Of a DNA stretch of 28,540 nt, positions 24,570 to 28,540 are shown one piece after another. The stretch covers positions 1 to 28,540 of the forward strand of contig OMRS01000261.1 in the NCBI GenBank assembly GCA_900313545.1, in the 5' to 3' direction. The notes beneath the pieces are model-generated. The model saw only the letters and a program-made list of their open reading frames with translations. It searched no databases and was not told where the DNA came from. How positions within the stretch are numbered: position 1 is the stretch's first letter; every line of letters begins with the position of its first letter. Source of the stretch: an uncultured Eubacteriales bacterium (lineage in GTDB: Bacteria; Bacillota_A; Clostridia; Christensenellales; Aristaeellaceae). Position numbers and translations under genes: made by a program.

Positions 24570-24759
24570 TTTCCTCCGGGAGCCATGCTTATTTGATTCT
24601 GGAAAAGACCGTACCCGGACAGACCACCCAAATGCGAGGGACACCATCATTGCTTTATGGCCCGCTCCTGATGCATGTGAATACATGGTCACGACTTCCC
24701 TGCCCCCGGGTTTCAGTTCATCAGGATGCGCAGTTTAAACCTCTCTCCCCAAAACACAG

Positions 24760-24791
24760 ACAACCCGTCCGGGACAGTCCGGACGGGTTGT
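24760..24791 (-). terminator. Terminator of the PAP2 gene
   Basis: Perfect 13-bp stem ACAACCCGTCCGG / CCGGACGGGTTGT with a GACAGT loop, 9 nt beyond the PAP2 stop codon, followed on the minus strand by CTGTGTTTT. It could also act weakly on the plus strand. Confidence 0.8.
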
Positions 24792-24800
24792 TTGCTGAAA

Positions 24801-25754
24801 TCAGCTCCTGACGGGCTCCTTTTCGAGCGCTTTGAGGCACAGGGGGAACAGGAATGTGACATAGAACAGGGGCAGGAAGCAGGAGAGCAGGTTGCCGGCG
24901 GGGCCACCGATCAATCCCTTGATCTGGGGAGCCAGAATCAGGTTGACCACATAAAAGCCCATGAGACCGACGACGGCCCGTGTAACCCTCTGAATCATCG
25001 GAATATCATCGGTGGAGAAACGGACAAAGCGCCGTTCCAGAATCCAGCCGAACAGGAAGCCGGTGCAGTATCCGACGCCTTTGAAGGAATCAAGGGCCAT
25101 CTTGGCACCGTCCACGAGAACCTTGCCCTGCGCATCAAGGTCCCGGGGATAATCCTTGACCGAGGCATAGATGCACAGCACAACCGACAGCACGAGGCCG
25201 ACGCACAGGATGATCCAGTCTTTGTCGGGATTGTTTTCAATCCATATCATGAGTTTGGAGACGAGGCCCATCATGAGAATACCCGAGGCCAATCCCACGA
25301 TCACATCCTGGGGTGTATGAACGCCGACAAAATTGCGGCTGAAGCCGACCAGCAGCATTACGATAACCATGGTGCACCGCAGCGCGGCAGGCCATTTTTT
25401 CCGAAAGAGGGCGCTGCCAAAGACTGCGGAAGCGTTCATGGTGTGGCCGCTGGGGAAAGAGTATCCTGTTGCCGTGGACATGGTATTGCCGTACGGAACG
25501 ATTCGGGGATCTCTGATCCAGGGACGGTACGCACACGCAGTGATCTTCAGAAATCCGTTGACAATGCGGTTGCCGCTCCAGCCCATCAGGATGTAGGTGC
25601 CGTCTGCCTTGCTGATGCACCAGTAGATCAGGCCCATGATGATGATGGCGGTGGGCAGTTCCCCGAAGTAGGTCATCTTGGCCATGAAATCCGCGAGGAA
25701 GGTACCGACGCTTTCCCTGAAATTCTGAATGGCAAGCAAAATCGAGATATCCAT
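24801..25754 (-). CDS. PAP2-family membrane phosphatase
   Basis: A 317-residue integral membrane protein carrying all three PAP2 phosphatase motifs: K70 with RP at 77-78, PSGH at 101-104, and S139-R140 through H146 to D150 (SRNFVGVHTPQD). H104, H146 and D150 form the usual catalytic set. Family members remove phosphate from lipid phosphates such as undecaprenyl pyrophosphate or phosphatidic acid; which one applies here is not clear. About eight membrane segments are present, with a C-terminal extension of roughly 130 residues beyond the PAP2 core. It has its own promoter, a good SD (AGGAGG) and terminator. Confidence 0.9.
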   Translation of the reverse strand: MDISILLAIQNFRESVGTFLADFMAKMTYFGELPTAIIIMGLIYWCISKADGTYILMGWSGNRIVNGFLKITACAYRPWIRDPRIVPYGNTMSTATGYSFPSGHTMNASAVFGSALFRKKWPAALRCTMVIVMLLVGFSRNFVGVHTPQDVIVGLASGILMMGLVSKLMIWIENNPDKDWIILCVGLVLSVVLCIYASVKDYPRDLDAQGKVLVDGAKMALDSFKGVGYCTGFLFGWILERRFVRFSTDDIPMIQRVTRAVVGLMGFYVVNLILAPQIKGLIGGPAGNLLSCFLPLFYVTFLFPLCLKALEKEPVRS

Positions 25755-25788
25755 GAATTAACCTCCTGGTTTTAGAAAATCGGTGCAC

Positions 25789-25817
25789 ATTATAACATAA
25801 GGTTTTCTGTGAAACAA
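25789..25817 (-). promoter_or_regulatory. Promoter of the PAP2 gene
   Basis: On the minus strand, TTGTTT (25817-25812), 17-nt spacer, TATAAT (25794-25789), 35 nt upstream of the ATG. Confidence 0.8.
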
Positions 25818-25902
25818 AGCTCTTTTGCATCGGGTAGGACGTGCACAACCGTCTTTAAGGACAAACGACGGGAATGGAGACGGGGAAAGAATGAAAAGAC
25901 GT

Positions 25903-25932
25903 AAAAAAGCGGAATCCCGGATAGGATTCCGC
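25903..25932 (-). terminator. Terminator of the DHHW / RCC1-like operon
   Basis: Perfect 9-bp stem GCGGAATCC / GGATTCCGC with a 6-nt loop, followed on the minus strand by six T residues. It lies about 80 nt beyond the stop codon at 26015. Confidence 0.85.
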
Positions 25933-26014
25933 CAGGAATGTCCTGTGCCGCAGGGAGACCAGTGAAGCTGCCGGCCCGGGAGTGTTCTGCAGAAAGTGGC
26001 GGCAGGCCATCCGC

Positions 26015-27754
26015 TTACGGGAAGAAAGTATCACATCGTCCGCTGCGCCAGCGTATCTCCAGCGTGCCGTCGGCAAGAAGGAAAGCATAGTGATTGGGTC
26101 CGGCGGCGATATCGATGACCGGTTGGGTAAAGGTGAAATCGCAGTGGCTGTGATGGCCGAACTCGAAGGCATGGACATTGCCCTCAAAATCCAGGGCGAT
26201 CACGCCGTTTTCACCGGCTGCCACGCGGCAGACCTGTTCCCACCGGGGGATGAGGGGAGAGGAAGAAACACTCCGTCCGTCGGCGGTGATGCCCACGGCA
26301 TAGCCGCTGGAGACTGACACGGTGATGCAGGGCTCGGGGAGGGACAGGGAAGGATGGGAGGCGGTCACCGAAGAGGGGCCTGAGATCACCGTGCCGTAGG
26401 CGCCGGCGTACAGGTGCTCGGATGGGGAGAGGTCGGGAAGAAGCGTTTCTTCATGGTAGCCGGAGCACATGATCCGCCCTCCGGACAGGAGGCAGTAGGA
26501 GTCATAATAGCCTGCGCGGATGGATTGTACACCTGAGAACAGGGACAGGTCACACTGATGGTAACGGTTGTCCCCCGTGGCGAGAACATGGCCGTCCGCC
26601 GTCAGCCCCAGCGTATGCAGCGCGCCGGAAGCCACGGCTATCACCCCACGCCAGTTCTGGGTTTCGAGCTGACCGCAGTCGTTTTCACCGATGGACAGTA
26701 CGCTTCCGTCGTCCCGCAGGAGAACGGTATGCCGGAAGCCGGCAGCAAGATGTCCTTCCGGACGTGGAGTTGGCCGGGGCGTGGGAGACGGCGCCGGTGT
26801 GGGCGTGGGAGAAAGCGTCGGTGTGGGAGTTGGGGACGGTGTGGGCGTCGGAGAGGGCGAAGAGGTTGGCGCGGGGGACGGTGTGGGCGTCGGAGAGGGC
26901 GAAAGAGTTGGTGTGGGAGACGACGTGGGAAGGGAAGTCGAAGAGGGAGGAACCGCCGTGTTCAGCTTGATTCCGATGACATCCCAGGTGATGGAGGTTT
27001 CAGGGAGTGCCGTGGGAACCGGTGAAAGCGAGGGGGTGGGCACAGGTGTCGGAGAGGGCGTCGCTGTGGGGGAGGGCGTGGGGCTCGGAGAAGGTGTTGG
27101 AGAAAGCGTTGGGGTTGGTGCAGGAGACGGCGTCGGTGTGGGCGTGGAAGTATGAGCAGGTGTAGGCGCAGGAGTCGGTGTAGGCGTAGGAGTCGGTGTG
27201 GGTGTCGGTGTCGGCGTGGGTGTGGGTGTCGACAGCGCGGCATCCGCCATCTGGTACAGAACCAGGGAGGATTTGTAGTCCCGGTTTGCAAAGGCCAGAC
27301 TGGCGGCTGCGGAATAATCTCCGCTTTCATAGAGGGCCAGTGCCTGCTGATGGCGGATGCGTCCCAGAAGCTCCCGGGCTGCGGAGAGAACCTCTTCGGG
27401 AGCATCATCAGGCAGACGCTCCGAGATCAGGGCCAGGGCTGAAGCCGGTTCGCCGCGATAGTTCAGCAGATCTGCACAGGAAAGCAGCGTGTCAAGGTAC
27501 AGGGATGAGTTTTCCGGATTCTGCTGCGCCAGATTTTCCAGGGCGGCAAGGCGCAGGTTGACCTGGGGGAGATCTCTTTCATAGGCGGCATTTCGGGCGG
27601 CGGAGGCCGCAAGGGCGGGACGCAGCTGCAGGTATCCCCAGACAAGCGCGCAGAGCAGGATGGCCAGTGGAAGCGAACACAGAACCGCCCGGCGGACAAA
27701 ACGGGATTCCTCCTCCGGCGGCCGGGGAGAATCGGGATGAGTGCTGTATGCCAT
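26015..27754 (-). CDS. Membrane-anchored surface protein with Thr-Pro stalks and a C-terminal RCC1-like part
   Basis: A 579-residue protein of mixed design. Residues 1-22 are charged, and one membrane helix follows ([20 protein letters not shown]). Residues about 45-175 are helical and TPR-like. Next comes a long Thr/Pro/Ser tract in two blocks, separated by a conserved-looking island [16 protein letters not shown]. The C-terminal 240 residues show repeats of the RCC1 type ([49 protein letters not shown], quoted in parts), each about 40-50 residues, which could form an incomplete or small beta propeller. The Thr-Pro tract is probably a rigid, possibly glycosylated stalk. The ATG follows GGGAGG by 5 nt and starts 15 nt after the DHHW gene. 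Confidence 0.7.
   Translation of the reverse strand: MAYSTHPDSPRPPEEESRFVRRAVLCSLPLAILLCALVWGYLQLRPALAASAARNAAYERDLPQVNLRLAALENLAQQNPENSSLYLDTLLSCADLLNYRGEPASALALISERLPDDAPEEVLSAARELLGRIRHQQALALYESGDYSAAASLAFANRDYKSSLVLYQMADAALSTPTPTPTPTPTPTPTPTPTPAPTPAHTSTPTPTPSPAPTPTLSPTPSPSPTPSPTATPSPTPVPTPSLSPVPTALPETSITWDVIGIKLNTAVPPSSTSLPTSSPTPTLSPSPTPTPSPAPTSSPSPTPTPSPTPTPTLSPTPTPAPSPTPRPTPRPEGHLAAGFRHTVLLRDDGSVLSIGENDCGQLETQNWRGVIAVASGALHTLGLTADGHVLATGDNRYHQCDLSLFSGVQSIRAGYYDSYCLLSGGRIMCSGYHEETLLPDLSPSEHLYAGAYGTVISGPSSVTASHPSLSLPEPCITVSVSSGYAVGITADGRSVSSSPLIPRWEQVCRVAAGENGVIALDFEGNVHAFEFGHHSHCDFTFTQPVIDIAAGPNHYAFLLADGTLEIRWRSGRCDTFFP
26832..26903 (-). repeat. Tandem DNA repeats in the second Thr-Pro block
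   Basis: Two identical 30-nt segments (26832-26861 and 26874-26903) lie 42 nt apart, a 14-codon period, inside a wider low-complexity stretch (about 26766-26940) coding for Pro alternating with Ser/Thr. Such repeats can change copy number by slippage. Confidence 0.8.
27030..27236 (-). repeat. Low-complexity Thr-Pro coding repeat, first block
   Basis: A run of 6-nt (ACnCCn-type on the coding strand) Thr-Pro and Ser-Pro codon pairs, most regular near 27180-27232 where Thr-Pro is repeated about nine times without change. Likely to vary in length between strains. Confidence 0.8.
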
Positions 27755-27769
27755 AATATCCTCCCGTTA

Positions 27770-28540
27770 TCAGTCCGTGATCATCTTGGGAAAGACGGAC
27801 AGAAAGTTCCTGGAGTTGACTCCGTTGCTGGTGGACAGGACCAGATAGATATCGTCGATGTTCTGCAGCGCAAGAACCTGGCGGAAGGTTCCTCCGGCAA
27901 GCGCGGCATCGTAATAGTTGGCGCGCAGGTCCGTCATCTGGACCTCGCTGTAGAAGGGCAGCAGATAGGGAAGAAAGCAGTTCCCGAAGGAATCGGAGAT
28001 GAGCAGGGCCCGGCGCTCGGTGCCGAAGCCGGAGGTGAAGCGGCGCCAGGGAACCCGGGTGTTGTTGATGTAGGAGGTGTAGGTGTGCGCCCGGGGATTG
28101 TGGAGGGGAATTTCCGTCTCTTCGGTGAGGTGGGTGACCACCGTGCTGCGGGTGGGCAGCAGCGGCTCCGGCAGGCGGGCGAGATCCTCACGGTTCCCCT
28201 CTTTACCCATGGATATCTCCTGATATGTCATCTCCTCATAAGGAATCGAAGGATATCCCCGGGACCGGGCAATGGCTGAGGCGCAGTACCAGGCCCCCAG
28301 CTCGGACCAGTGGTGATCGGTAAAAAAATAGCAGCGTTCACGGCGCATGAGGGGATCGTTCAGGATTTCAGGGACGTTGTGGATATAGACCCCTTCTTCC
28401 ACCATGGACTGGAGCACCTCTTCCATGGTGCTTTCCCAGCTGACCGGACTGCGGGTGGCCCCCATCAGGTTGCGGGCGACCGCGGCAACGGGAGGCTGAA
28501 GGAAATGGACCTCGCCCTCAGGCCCCAGCATGTGGCGAAG
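27770..28540 (-). CDS. DHHW-family protein (AlgJ/AlgX/DltD-like), partial at the right edge
   Basis: At least 256 residues, open to the window edge, so the N-terminus is missing. The family motif TDHHWSELGAWYCASAIA is present, as is a later ISDSFGNCFLPYLLPFYSEV block. In AlgJ/AlgX-type SGNH-like enzymes the corresponding Asp-x-His and Ser supply the catalytic triad used to move acetyl groups onto polysaccharides. DHHW proteins are usually found next to an MBOAT acyltransferase, which may lie just beyond the window. An ATG at 28531 is in frame but lacks an SD and would cut the domain, so the true start is outside. It leads the operon with the RCC1-like gene. Confidence 0.75.
   Translation of the reverse strand, partial: LRHMLGPEGEVHFLQPPVAAVARNLMGATRSPVSWESTMEEVLQSMVEEGVYIHNVPEILNDPLMRRERCYFFTDHHWSELGAWYCASAIARSRGYPSIPYEEMTYQEISMGKEGNREDLARLPEPLLPTRSTVVTHLTEETEIPLHNPRAHTYTSYINNTRVPWRRFTSGFGTERRALLISDSFGNCFLPYLLPFYSEVQMTDLRANYYDAALAGGTFRQVLALQNIDDIYLVLSTSNGVNSRNFLSVFPKMITD

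Noticed and set aside
24570..24759. Possible small genes between the permease terminator and the PAP2 terminator
   Set aside because: Open frames here are short, lack an SD, and show no domain; nothing supports a gene.

Overview
The window is one stretch of a GC-rich bacterial chromosome. Shine-Dalgarno (SD) sites of the AAAGGAGG type, sigma-A type promoters, an S18 protein with a Cys-x-x-Cys plus Cys-x-x-His metal-site pattern, and gene families such as DegV, YhbY, TRAP transport and a Cna-B-like secreted protein all point to a Bacillota (Firmicutes), most likely an anaerobic, gut-type member of the Clostridia. I see no rRNA, tRNA, IS element, prophage or CRISPR array.

Layout. (1) 1-3080: the start of an off-window gene on the minus strand, a membrane diguanylate cyclase, and convergent argH. 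(2) 3080-7260: ruvC-ruvA-ruvB (Holliday junction processing), a terminator, then queA overlapped by a DMT/EamA-type transporter. (3) 7260-11430: an accessory block with a small secreted Cna-B-like protein behind AT-rich DNA, a Zn/Cd-type P1B ATPase with its metal-binding domain as a separate gene, a divergent ArsR-type regulator, and a DegV protein. (4) 11430-14980: tgt, rfbC, rfbA and yajC. In many Clostridia ruvAB-queA-tgt-yajC is one block; here it is split at two points. (5) 15060-16450: the minus-strand rpsF-ssb-rpsR operon. (6) 16590-21190: a GntR/FCD regulator overlapping an SdpI-like membrane gene, divergent from a dctP-dctQ-dctM TRAP transporter, with two operator-like palindromes between them. 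(7) 21190-24570: a hairpin-rich non-coding stretch, obg-yhbY, and an AzgA/PbuG-type purine permease. (8) 24760-28540: a PAP2 phosphatase and a two-gene surface operon (DHHW protein, then a membrane-anchored protein with Thr-Pro stalks and a C-terminal RCC1-like part) that runs off the right end.

The most notable observation is a recurring translation-start layout. In argH, tgt and the GntR regulator a full AAAGGAGG SD lies 26 to 49 nt from the only possible start codon, far beyond normal reach. In each case the gap is filled by a GC-rich hairpin, which if folded would bring the SD to about 8, 9 and 13 nt from the start. Other points of interest are the hairpin-rich region upstream of obg, a transporter translationally overlapped with queA, an SdpI-like gene overlapped with a transporter regulator, and the unusual architecture of the RCC1-like protein. 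All functional statements come from reading motifs by eye; no database search was run.
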